DNA of 64,000 nucleotides from Henckelia pumila. Lineage: Eukaryota; Streptophyta; Magnoliopsida; Lamiales; Gesneriaceae. The notes beneath the pieces are model-generated. The model saw only the letters and a program-made list of their open reading frames with translations, did not search any database and was not told the DNA's origin. Position numbers and translations under genes: made by a program. Positions 12,301 through 23,084 of this stretch are shown in pieces (position 1 is the first letter of the stretch; each line of letters begins with the position of its first letter). The stretch is taken from the NCBI RefSeq assembly GCF_033568475.1, contig NC_133123.1, positions 158,487,753 through 158,551,752 of the forward strand, given 5' to 3'.

Positions 12301-15300
12301 AAACATATTCCTGATTCCAGCCAAACTCTTTCGAAGCTAGCACATATAAAAGTGAAATATATCAATAAAAACAACCGGATACATGGAGGAATTCATATTC
12401 ATACACACATCATCTATGCAATAGGGGAAGAGTCAAAACAAAATAAATCTTAGCAAATTCAAAGTGCGGGAAACATACTTTTGCTTATAATATTCGGCGT
12501 AAGAACTGTACTCCAGAGGACCTAGGTAGCCTTCCTTCCTCGGGAATGAGTTCTCAGCTGTCATATCAAAGCGCACAGAATCAACATAGAACCTCTTTCC
12601 AGAATGAGCTGCAGTGACAATTTTTCCTCCCAGATCTTCAACCATAATACAGGAATCAGCCATCATCAATTTTCCATTTGTTAAATCAACTAGAGACGGT
12701 ACTCTACTAGCATCACGATGAGGTGCTAGTCCAGATGCTTTGACCACATCAAACTGAGCAACAGCTCCTCTAATCCCATAAGTAGGATGGCTTTTCTGTT
12801 CATTGGCCATGCCATGTCGCAATTTTGCAAATCCATACTCCCTACGGTCTCCACCAAGTGTTCGCTCATTGGTGCCAAGGTAAACATCCGGTCTAGCTCT
12901 CTGAAGGGGATTACTCCATGCATCTGTCTTATTAACTTTATCAATTAGAGCCCAGTCGATAAGATGTACTGGATCTGTAGATTTTCCTCCAGACAAAGGA
13001 ACAAATAAATATGCCTTCGCAGTGTCCCAAGGAGTGCTGGATGGTTCGACATCCACATCCAAAACAATGCTCATCAGGCGAACGTGGAAGCTCTTAAGCA
13101 GAGTCAACTGTATACAGAAAAATGTTGGTGCTTTCTCAAACTTTTATTCTAAGCCAAGCACAGCAAAGTAATGATTCAAATAATCAAAGAAAGAATCTAC
13201 ACACCTGAGTTTCTCTAATTTCTGTCAGCCCTTCATAAACAAGTGAAGCCTTTGTTATCACAGCCCGAGCAATAAATAAGTCCATCGACATTGATAATAC
13301 CTGGCAAGTATATGGGAGAAAATGAAGAACTCTACTCTTGTTGGACTTAAAATGAAAATAAGGTACCTCAGCATCCAACTCAGCGCCAAACACTATTGCA
13401 AACTCTGACACTTGGTTTAGGAGGAGATCTTTTGAGAAGCCAGCATTTTCACATTTGACAGAGTACATGTAAAGATTAAAGATCTTGGATTCTTCACAGC
13501 CTTTTCCAGATAATATCCACTCTCCCTGCAAAGAAAAAGGTAGGTATGTGCTTCTAAAACCCCACAACAAAGCATTAACAGACAACGTAGGGATAATAAG
13601 GAGAATCCATGACCAATAGACTTGTTTATTTGATCGAAACATGGCATGAAACTACTGGAAGCCACTGACACGCCAGAACTACAAACAGCAGGTCCCAACA
13701 AAAGATGCATCGCCAAGAAAAATCTATCACAACTCTGTTGAATTCACAGTTCTAACAGGCAGCACCTAGGACCGCCGTCCCGATTTTTAGACAGTTGATG
13801 CCATTGGGTGTTATTACATAATCAGCCACCTATGCCACCTAATCACCGCTTAGGCAGCTCAAAATTCCCCTAGACGGCCAGCTAGAATAATATATTTTTT
13901 AAAATTTTAAAAGATTATTTGACAAATTTACCCATCAATTTGTATAGAATGAAGATGAGGGAAATATCATGATTTTTGTGTTTGAATTCGATAAAAATGA
14001 ATTATTGGATAAATATTAAAATGAACACGAAGGATTATAGTTATGCTATAAAGTTAAAACTGTCTGGGCCCTGCCTAAGCGTCTAGACGGTGGGTGACCA
14101 TCCGCCTATCGTCTACTGCTTTTTAGAACATTGCTGAAAGACGACCTCGGGATCTTTAATTCCACACACACATGTGCACCAAAACAATCATCGCCAGACA
14201 TTGATGATATTTCTGGTGTTCAATTTATTTGATATTATGCACAAATTCAGTAGATTTGATAACCACATATGACTTAACTGCAAATCTATTCCATTCAGAA
14301 TTTCACTGCATTAGAAATTGTCTTCCAACAATCAGGAGGGATCGCAATCACCAATGCTTTCATGCAGACAAACTCATACATATTTGAGTACAATTTAGCG
14401 TGTGTCTATGCTCTTAATTGAAAAAGGGAGGTCATTGGTATTTCAACACGAAAAGCATCCAAATGACACTTCAGTTTCAAGAAAATGTAGTTAAATTTCA
14501 ATCATGAAGGTATGTCCAGCGAATCATCTTCAAGCTTAAGTCTGCTAATACAAAACAAGGACAGGAGGAACTAACCTGGAGAATATCAGCAACACCTTCA
14601 GGGTAAAATTCTCTATGTCTTGCAGTTCCTGGGAGAGGATCTCCTTCATCATTTTGTTCAACTTTGTCAGTTTCTGCCCCAATTCCCTTGTCTGGCAATA
14701 GCATATCAGTAAACGCTCCCATCTCATGTAGCTTTTTGCAAGCAGCCAAACAAACAGCCTACAGATTCCATAATTTGTCAAATAGATACCCCACAATAAG
14801 AACTCAAATAAGTTGTGTGAAGATTTTTAACATAATCATGCCTGCTGAGCAAGACGCATCGACTTGCATGGAGGACCTTCAAGTTTTTCAAAGGGTGCAT
14901 TGCAAGGAAGTTGAAGCTCACATGAATATTCCATTGGGCCTCCTGGAGTCTCATGACGCTTTATTGTAAACTCTGGATGAAGAATTGAATACCTGCATGT
15001 ATAAAAGGTAAGTGATTGCAAAATGATAAGAAATGCATGAAGAGATTTGCCTCACGTGTGTGTGTGTTTGTATGCAGAGGGAGAGAGAGAGAGAGAGACC
15101 TGTCACTAGGCAGTTGAGAGCAGTAAAAGTGGACGAGTCCAACAGCTGAATTCAAGCTAACAACAGCACCCGTTGATTTCACCTGGTACATTGTACCATC
15201 TACAGCCTCTCCTGAATTTATGCCGCAGGTATCCTTGAGATGACTAATATCAGTCCTCTCAATGGCTTCTTTCCGCAAAGTTTCTTCACTATTCCTAGCA

Positions 15301-18300
15301 TTCTTTAAAAAAGCAACATGGGACAGATTCTCTCTGCAAATGAATCATCAATTTCTAAGTAAGCTATATAAGTCGTCGCTTATGTAGACCAAAACAACAT
15401 GTTGGTATGGGATTTTGCAGCCTTCATGAGTTTAATCGAGTGTTGCTAGCAAAACAAGTTTGGAGAATAATTCGTGATCCCTCTTCAATTATGACACAAG
15501 TACTAAAAGCAAGGTATTTAAAACACGAAGATATCATGGAAGCAAATTTAGGCTCGAAACCATCATACATTTGGCAGTCTATCTTATGGAGTCGAGACCT
15601 TATTCAAAAAGAAATTCGGTGGAGAGTAGGAAATGGACATCACATAAGGGCTCTGACTGATAAATGGATTCCAAGATTGGCAAGTGGGAAAAGTTTTTCG
15701 AACAGAACCGGTGGGATGTTGATGGTTGAGGATATGATTTCTGCAAATCGATCATGGAATGAGGAAGCAGTGCGCAATAATTTTTCTTCAATTGAAGCAG
15801 AATATCCATTAGATATCCCATTAAGTTGGACTGATTCGACAGATTTGAGATTCTGGAAATGGGATAGTAAAGGGCAATACACTGTAAAATATGGCTATAT
15901 GCTCGAGACAGGAAGCTTAGAACCCCCGACGTCGCAGTCTACCTACTCTTTGGAAGCTTGGTGGAAACAGATTAGGGCCATACATATCCCACAAAAAGTT
16001 CGCATATTCTTTTGGCAAGCTTGTCATGATTTCATTCCGACTGACTTGTTCCGGTAAGCATGGCTTGTTCTTTCTGTGGTTCATTGCAAAGTTCGACTAA
16101 CCACTGTATTGTTTTGCCTTATTGTTCGTGAAGCTTGGAAACGAACCAATCTTTGGCATGTTTTGAAGAAGTGCAGTAAGCTGCCCTTCATTTATTGTGG
16201 GCTTTATATGAAGAAAAATTTGGTAAAACATGAATTTGAGCTTTTTGTAATGCAAACTTGGGCGGTTTGGAAAGAGATTTGTAAAATGAAGCATATCGCG
16301 AATCAACCGTTTCGTTCAGTAAATGTAGATTGGGTGGCATTCTATCTCAATGAATATCGTAAAGCAAGACGTGATAGTGTGTCTCAAGGTCTAGTTAACC
16401 AATCATCTAACGAGAAGAGATGGTCAAAACCCCCCATGGGATTGAGTAGGCTGAATGTAGATGCAGGATTTAATGAGAAGATTGGATGTTTTAGTGTTGG
16501 GGCTGTTATTAGAGACCACCATGGGAGTATATGTGCTGCTGAAGGTAGGGGAATTCGCAATCCGGGCTCGGTTGTGACTGCTGAACTAATAGCTATAAAA
16601 CATGGAATGTTGCTGTCGATGAATCTTGGATTGATTAATGTGCTGGTGTATTCTGATTCTTTGATAGCCGTCCAAACGGTGACGTCGCTGAAAGAGAATC
16701 TCAGTCCGAATGGCAATCTGATCAACGACATCTTGGATCTTCTTGCTTTGGGAGGCTTTGTTAGTATTAATCATGTTAGTAGATGTGCGAACAAGCTGGC
16801 CCATCGACTTGCGATGTTTGCTCTTTATCACCCTTTCCCTTTGTAATGGATGAAGGTTTTTACCCATCTTGGTTGATGGATGTAGCTTTGGATAATATTT
16901 CTAAGTAATAGATTGTGTTATTGTTTATATATATACATATATATATATATGTACGTGTGTATATATATATGTATGTATGTGTATATATATATAAGTTGTC
17001 ACTTCATGGGAAAGTAAAGTTATGGCACAGAGTCTACCTCTCAACCATCAAAATATAATCTGATCCAGGTTTTCGAGCTCGACCTCTGGACTGAATGTAA
17101 GCCAACACAGTTTTGGCAAGATCAAAGCGGATGACAACATTACATTGCCGAATATCAAGTCCCTCCTCGGCAACACTAGTGGCAACTAAGACAGTCACCT
17201 GTCAAACACATGAATACCAAATAACTTGATAGGAATTTACTAAGGGAATTCAAGCAATATATTGAAAGTTTAACATACACGCCCGTCTCGGAATCTGGCA
17301 ATTGTATCTTGCATTTGAGAGGTTCGCATTTCTTGACTGTTATTGTGCCCTATCAAACTTGCTGATTTGACAAAACTTAGAGATGGAAGTTCCATAAACA
17401 CCTGAACAGATACCAGAAACTTTAATTCATGTAGGCAGACACTAGCTGGCAAGAAATCGCTTCAAGCCACAATAATTGTTTGCTGTACTCAATTGACCTT
17501 AGGAAGAACCAAGGCTGCCACAACACGTTCGACGAAAATTATTGCACGGAAATCCTCTGTGTGTTGATATTTTAGAAGTATTTTGATTAATGACTGCACC
17601 TTTGGAGTCACCTTCCCATCAGCAACTGCAGCTCCAATAATCACATCAACATGCTCCCCACCAGAGACAACTAACAGACATTATCATCACATTATCAATC
17701 CAATGACAAATTCACGAACCAGAAACCACCACCAAGTTGTAAGACATACATCAAAAGAACCAGAGCACAAATACTGATAACTCAAGCATAAAGTAGCATC
17801 TGTCAAATTATATAACTGCAAGTAGAATCTAATATGACGTGCAAGCCTCCATCAGACTGGTTCCTCTGACAAGCAAATCCTCCATGGACATAAATATAAT
17901 TGATTTATGAGAAAAGGTACAGCTGACATTTGAATGATTGTTGAATCATCAACTGTACCATCTAATAGATAGAATTAATCAAACAGGGTGGTGAATAAAA
18001 AAAAAGTCTTGAAACACCATAATCGAGCAACATTTTTTTGTCAGAAAAAAAGATCAAAGATCATTATTCCACATAATCAAAGGCACAAACAAACACTAAT
18101 TTGATTCAGCGTCTTTTTCCAGTGTAAGATTTGGACAATACATAAATCAAGCAGATAAAATCAGTTGGTTTGTGTTTCACTACCCAGGAAAGAACTGGGT
18201 ACTCTTGCTCAGAGTTCAGAGATAGCCTTCAGTTGGATAATGACAAAATGTTTACAGGATAGGGCAATCAATAAGTCATTGTTAGTGTGCACTATTTAAG

Positions 18301-21300
18301 ATAAAGATGGCAAAGTACTCACTGTGACTGGTAGTGAGTTCCCCTTCCTCAAGTTCATCGGGCACATTCCCATTTACAGAAGCATCATCCATGTCAGAAC
18401 CTGTAGCATTATTCTCTGAAATGGCTCCTTCAGACAGATTACATTGCAAGAGAGAGACAACTGTGATTAGGTAAGATTCTTGGAACTTGATATCAAGTTG
18501 GTAGTTTGCCCTTTCATCATTTTGCAAAGCTGTTAAGAATGCATGCGCAACCTGCCAAAAAAAATGAAAAGAAAAGGCAAAAATATAATGCATGAGACCA
18601 ATAACTCCAGTCACCCAGAACAAAGCAGTTTATGCCTGATTTTGGCTGTCAGCATATCCATATCCCAACTTCACCACCAGCCCATCAAAAAATGGAGGAA
18701 GAGAGAGAAAAAATATACAGATACAAGTAGGCAAACTTGGACATCAGTTGCATAGGATGAGTGTAAAATACAATCTATAATAAAGATGGCAAACCACCTT
18801 GTAAGCGCACCACTGGCCTAGTTCACCAAGTGCATAATTGATCGCCCTCAATTTTTGGATTAAGTTTGCAGCACCATCACTTTCTGTTCGTTCAGACACA
18901 CCATAAACTTGACGCAACTCTTCCTTAGCTCCAGCATCTCTTGCTCCCATGAATTGCCACTTACTTCTTCTAGAGCTTGACCGAGCAGCCTCTTCAACAG
19001 TCTGTTCCATTAGTTTTATTTTTTCATGGAGAGACCATAAGCTAGAAGCTTTATCATACTCCACCACCACTTCTGAAGGCATCGGTACATGTTTCTCCAG
19101 TTCCTTACGGTCTTTAATGGTACAAACTACAGAGTCTAGTTTACTCTCCAGATTTCGAATTTTTACTGCACAATCCACTTGGCTAGAAACACCTGCAACA
19201 ACAAAGTACAAATTTCTTCAGCTCAAGAAACTTCAATGAATGAACATAACAAGGGACCAACACAACACCTAGTGCAAAGAAATATCAAAAGAGAACCAAT
19301 AAAAACTTATGTTTGTATCTACGGATAAAAAATCCATGTGGTGTTTCCTAGAAGAACCTAATACTTTGCGATATAGAGACACAAATAAGAATAATACCCT
19401 TCAAGTTGACAGGAGATGCAGTCATCCCAAAAACTGATGGCCTCTTCTCTTTTGGTGTTGTGTGATAAAACTCAGACATCACCAATGAATAAGGATGCTT
19501 CTTTACTGCATGATGACATTCGTCCAGAATAAGGAGATTTATTGCTTCCATTTTCACTATACTGTGCCTAAGTATATTCAAAAGAATTTGAGCCGTCATC
19601 ACTAAGACCTGGTTAAAGAGAAACAGAAGGAAGAAACATTAAGTGCCTTCACAAGTTTTCTGTAGTAAATTCCAGTGCTTGGACTTTGTAACTTCAGAAC
19701 GATAATTTTGCACATATTTCAGCAAAGTCTTGAAATTTTAGCAAAAAGATATCCATTACAACGCCTACTAGTAGGCAACTGGCCCAAAATCCGCCCAATC
19801 GTATAAGCTACACCACTATGCTTTCAAATGACCACATATCCAAAAGCTATTGTTTATAATTACCATAGGAATTTGAGATAGTTTTCAACTGCTATTTCAC
19901 TGTTTTTAAAGCGTATTTGCCACATGATGGCAGCTGACAGTTAAGTGTATTAGAGTGACAGCGCCAAACATGAACAAGCAAGAAACAAGTGAAAAAAAAA
20001 AAGAAAAAGAAAAGTATTAATGTTCTATAAGTTATTGACTACAAGCCAGAGTAACCAAATATACATCCATAGGGAATAGACCATGCTTCTCACATGGTCT
20101 CACATATGTGTTTGGCAACAACGAAAGCATGGAATATCCAAATTTTTTAAAATGCACCAAAACAGGTAAGTTCTGAAACGGAAGAATAATGGTGTTCTAA
20201 TGAAGCTTATTAGTTTTAACATGTAAATCACAGAAAGTCATTGGTCTTCACAAGAAAGAACATGATGAATTAAGTTTTTTTTATCAGAACCGATAATATT
20301 ATATAAATGGAATTAGATGATAACTACAAAAGACGGATCAGGGGTTCACGCATTGACTCTAGAGAAATAACAACTGAGATACTGAAGGAGTGTGATTATG
20401 AGATGATAATGCTCCAATGTTGATTGAATCTCGCCAGATGGTAGAGAAACTTAATAAGATTCCCAAAAGTTCCAACAAAATCTCCCATTACCGACCTGCT
20501 TTCTTTAACTTTCAGATTTTTCCAAAATGTCAAGCTCACCTCGGTAACATGGTCTCGATTTTTGGTACAAATTTATTTCTCAACTTTAAGGTGAGTGGAG
20601 AGTGGGACACAAATAAGCAGATGCAATAATTTTTCACTTATTATTTACCACGGGTTTGCCTTGATTGACTATTACTTTATCCACTTTATCTTTCTTCTTA
20701 ACTAAAATAGGTACATCGGTGCTCGACCACGTTACACTACAATAGGTACCTGGATTTTACCAAAACTTCTTAAAAAATAGTAAAACGCAAAGGACACAAT
20801 CGCTATTTTCAAGACACAGCCCTCCAATTCACAAATTGAGGAGATATATAACTGCAGCAAACTCCACTTGTTATGTTATATTTCCACATACAATTAAAGT
20901 AATATTTTTCATAACTTACAATGCCTGATTTTTTAACAATCTTGGCAAAAGTAATCGTTAGACATCTGCAATCTAAAAGTAATGCCAATTATTTAGTTTT
21001 TCTTCCCTCCAGTTTTACGATTCATTAGATAAGGTAAATCTACTTTATGCCTCCAAACTCATTCTTGTTTCTCTATTATCAAAACTGGCAGGTTTAATGT
21101 CAAATCTCCATGGTTTCAACTTTCAAGGTGATTTCATGCATCACCAAATGAGGAAGTATATCTAAGCATATGAAGTGAGTTTTCCATGTGAATTGAACTC
21201 CGCAAATGGTACAAATTCAAATGATATAAGAGCTGGAGAAAATTAGAGCATCTTTTACTGCATTCGATTTAATCGAGGGCATCATTATCAATGCTAAAAA

Positions 21301-22355
21301 AAATCAAATGAAACATTTAAATTTCCTTTTACAATGTTAATATCACCAGTCATTCATCATCAGACAAATTGACAAACACTTGAAAGGAGGAGAAGGGGCG
21401 AGCTTAGCATACATAGCCACAAACTCTTCATTTCAATTATAACCATAAGTGTGACATTCAAAAGTACCTGCTTACTTTCAAACTCGCGTTGCCACCTCCT
21501 CGCATCCCAGAAATCTTGGCCCATTTCACCACAGTAATGGCCAACTTGATAACCAGTACGCTCGCGTATTACTTCTGCTTGCTGCATATAAAGAGTTGAG
21601 TAACTGAATAGGACTTACAAATTGAAAGAGAAAAAAACATCACTCATTGTCCAGTAGATCACTACCTGATACACGAGTGGAACTTTAGGTACCAAAAAGA
21701 CTGCAAGCAATTTTTTATTTTGTTTTTGCAACTCTACGCTGATACTTTTTATAAGCAGAACAGCGATCAGTGTTTTTCCAGCCCCAGTTTCAAGAAAAGC
21801 AATTGTGTTTCTACTCTTTGCCTGCTCAAGAACATCCAGCTGATATTGGCGAGCTTGCTCTTCAGGAAGCTTCTCTTTCGGCTCATCAACTTTATTTTCT
21901 TCCAAATCTTCGTCACCTTTGTTAATTTTCTCATTGTTCAACTTCTCTTTTCTATTTCGACAAGATTCCCAAGAACCCACTTGAAATATCAATTCATTTG
22001 TTGTTTTATCCCTCTCCCAGAAACCCTTTGCTTCCCTGAACTCCCTATCCTTCCAACTACATGAATTATAGCGTTCCCTTCTTCTAACTTGATCCCTGAC
22101 CCTCACATCCATCTCTGTATCATCTGGACCTCGACGTCTCTTCCTGCCTGAAGTCCTATCCCAAACTCTCCTCTTCTTCGATGGTTCACTACCATCAAAG
22201 AAACAAGGGTCATTGGAAACCTGCTGAGAATATGATTCGGGAACCACAGTCGTGTTAGCTCCTAAATCAACAAAATAGTCGTCATCCTCACAGGCATCTA
22301 ACCAGTACGAGGATCTGACATCAGCATTCCCTGAATCCCTAACCTCGTCGTCCAT
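9324..22355 (-). CDS. DCL1: DICER-LIKE 1 endoribonuclease, 20 exons, complete
   Basis: Exons in transcript order: 22355-21666, 21581-21468, 19608-19398, 19192-18798, 18551-18323, 17670-17498, 17401-17279, 17198-17038, 15333-15100, 14992-14842, 14758-14576, 13525-13367, 13300-13205, 13107-12479, 11729-11629, 11535-11336, 11250-10330, 10253-10089, 9978-9608, 9501-9324. Total 5484 nt, 1827 aa plus TGA; all phases agree. DCL1 cuts pri- and pre-miRNAs in nuclear dicing bodies with HYL1 and SE. Visible: basic NLS-like KKRRVWD and RKRRR (about 60-75); helicase with Walker A ETGAGKT (189-195) and DECH (297-300); C-terminal helicase to about 700 ([14 protein letters not shown]); DUF283 about 745-835; PAZ about 1085-1250; RNase IIIa ERAELLGD (1300-1307) with partners D1434 and E1437; RNase IIIb EFVGD (1527-1531) with D1623 and E1626; two dsRBDs (about 1662-1725, 1748-1823). 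Arabidopsis DCL1 is 1909 aa with, as I recall, the same exon count. Introns 9 and 10 have poor donors; introns 8 and 11 carry insertions; no coding break. Confidence 0.97.
13291..13378 (-). promoter_or_regulatory. miR162-type target site, split by DCL1 intron 12
   Basis: Joining the last 12 nt of exon 12 (13378-13367, TTGGATGCTGAG) to the first 10 nt of exon 13 (13300-13291, GTATTATCAA) gives a 22-nt segment. It matches the known DCL1 site for miR162 except at three positions by my reading. One is a tolerated G:U at the target 5' end, one is a mismatch opposite miRNA nucleotide 13, and one is a mismatch opposite nucleotide 2. In Arabidopsis the site also forms only after splicing of this junction and gives negative feedback on DCL1. 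The miR162 sequence is from memory. Confidence 0.6.
13749..14129. mobile_element. MITE-like insertion in DCL1 intron 11
   Basis: About 380 bp within the 1050-bp intron. The left end GTTCTAACAGGCAGCACCTA and the inverse of the right end GTTCTAAAAAGCAGTAGACG agree over about 15 of 20 positions, and both flanks continue into CCTAGG/CTAGACGG/CCGCCTA words typical of a common plant MITE type. The middle is AT-rich. No target-site duplication was recognised, so the exact ends are approximate. Confidence 0.5.
14759..14841 (-). other. DCL1 intron 10, apparent GC-AG intron
   Basis: The conserved coding sequence ends ...RLAQQ (CAG CAG) directly before gcatga, and resumes after ...ctgtag with AVCLAAC. 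No GT donor near this point keeps the conserved residues and the frame, so the border reads CAG|GC...AG. GC-AG introns make up about one percent of plant introns and usually have a near-perfect donor context; this one (CAG|GCATGA) is only moderate. Confidence 0.75.
15062..15099. repeat. TG and GA microsatellites abutting the DCL1 exon 9 donor
   Basis: On the plus strand TGTGTGTG is followed by GGGAGAGAGAGAGAGAGAGA, ending exactly at the exon 9 border (15100). On the sense strand intron 9 therefore starts GTCTCTCTCTCT, a dinucleotide repeat that includes the splice donor. Confidence 0.85.
15363..16896 (+). mobile_element. 5'-truncated LINE inserted antisense in DCL1 intron 8, 12-bp TSD
   Basis: A 1534-bp insertion is flanked by identical 12-bp direct repeats ATTTCTAAGTAA at 15351-15362 and 16897-16908. 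The insert encodes the C-terminal part of a plant L1-type ORF2 on the strand opposite to DCL1. A perfect TSD plus 5' truncation is the expected result of target-primed reverse transcription. No poly(A) tail is seen at the 3' end, which reads GTAGCTTTGGATAAT. Confidence 0.85.
15391..16846 (+). pseudogene. LINE ORF2 remnant: post-RT region, zinc-knuckle region and RNase H-like domain
   Basis: The reading begins [19 protein letters not shown] and continues through [18 protein letters not shown] and [14 protein letters not shown], the conserved segment after the reverse transcriptase of plant LINEs. It hits TAA at about 16055. [15 protein letters not shown] zinc-binding segment (about 16063-16105) sits in another frame, showing a frameshift. 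The open frame then runs to TAA at 16846 with an RVT_3/RNase H-like domain: [33 protein letters not shown] and ANKLAHRLA carry the acidic residues of this family. It cannot make a functional ORF2 because the endonuclease and RT are missing. Confidence 0.85.
16926..16994. repeat. TA/TG-rich microsatellite in DCL1 intron 8
   Basis: Alternating TATATATA and GTATGTATGTG tracts lie just outside the right target duplication of the LINE, within about 45 bp of exon 8. They are simple sequence and probably unstable in length. Confidence 0.85.
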
Positions 22356-23084
22356 TTTTCACAACAAAATTATTACAACAAAAAAAAAACTTAAATTACA
22401 AACCAGCCCGGAATATGATCACCGGGTCTCTTCTCCGAGCTGGCAATGCCAATTGCCAGATAGTTATACAACAAATAATATACAAAACCAGTGGTCGCCG
22501 TTCTGACGACCGGACATCAAGAATTCGAGCCTTTTTCCAGTGTTAATTCCACCAAGCACGCGTTTCTGCTGCAACCGAAAAAAGAAAAGAAAAAAAAAAG
22601 CCTTCGGGCCCTTAATGCTCCGCCGGAAAACGGACCTTATAATTTTGGAACCGATAGTTTATCAAGAAGCTGAAGTGACTCTCAAGTCGGGAGCAAGAAC
22701 TCCAGAATCTTGCAATTGAAACCTCACTGAATCAGTTCGTTGGAAGACCGAGCTGTAAGGTACGAACTTAACGGCCTGCGACGGCGGAAATGCGTAGAAA
22801 GAGACGGCACGGCGGCGAGGAAGACGGCGAAGATGCGGCGGAGCCAAGCGAATATTAAGGAGCGAGACCTGTGATTCGATTTTATTTTGTTCATATTCTT
22901 GTCTTAAAGAAGAAGAAGAATAAAAGCAGTGAATTCCAATTTTGACCCTTTTACCCTTCACAGTATCAATTCAATGTCCATGTCACATTTGTTCCAAAAT
23001 TTGGGAAAGCTCTATGATTAGATTTGATGTTTTCTTTGGTTGATCTAAAGTATTATTTTTTTTAAAAAAAATAATATATATATA
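22356..23084 (-). promoter_or_regulatory. DCL1 leader and upstream region
   Basis: About 730 bp separate the DCL1 ATG (22355) from the Copia 5' LTR. On the sense strand there are pyrimidine tracts near 22390 and 22600, a CTTCTTCTTCTT run near 22915, and a possible upstream ORF of 56 codons (ATG at 22894, TGA ending 22724; MNKIKSNHRSRS..., with a hydrophobic IFAVFLAAVP stretch). A 20-bp hairpin-forming sequence lies at 22440-22459. No clear TATA box is seen. The transcription start is unknown, so whether the upstream ORF is transcribed is open. Confidence 0.45.

Noticed and set aside
11730..12478. A miR838-like hairpin in DCL1 intron 14
   Set aside because: Arabidopsis has one in the corresponding intron, but I see no long stem in this 749-bp intron; the feature is thought to be lineage-specific.
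9324..22355. DCL1 might be a pseudogene because of the LINE and MITE insertions
   Set aside because: Both insertions are intronic. All twenty exons join in phase and every catalytic motif is present.
22662..22961. A 99-codon open frame antisense to the plus strand upstream of DCL1
   Set aside because: It has no ATG at its start, no recognisable motif, and lies in the DCL1 leader/promoter.
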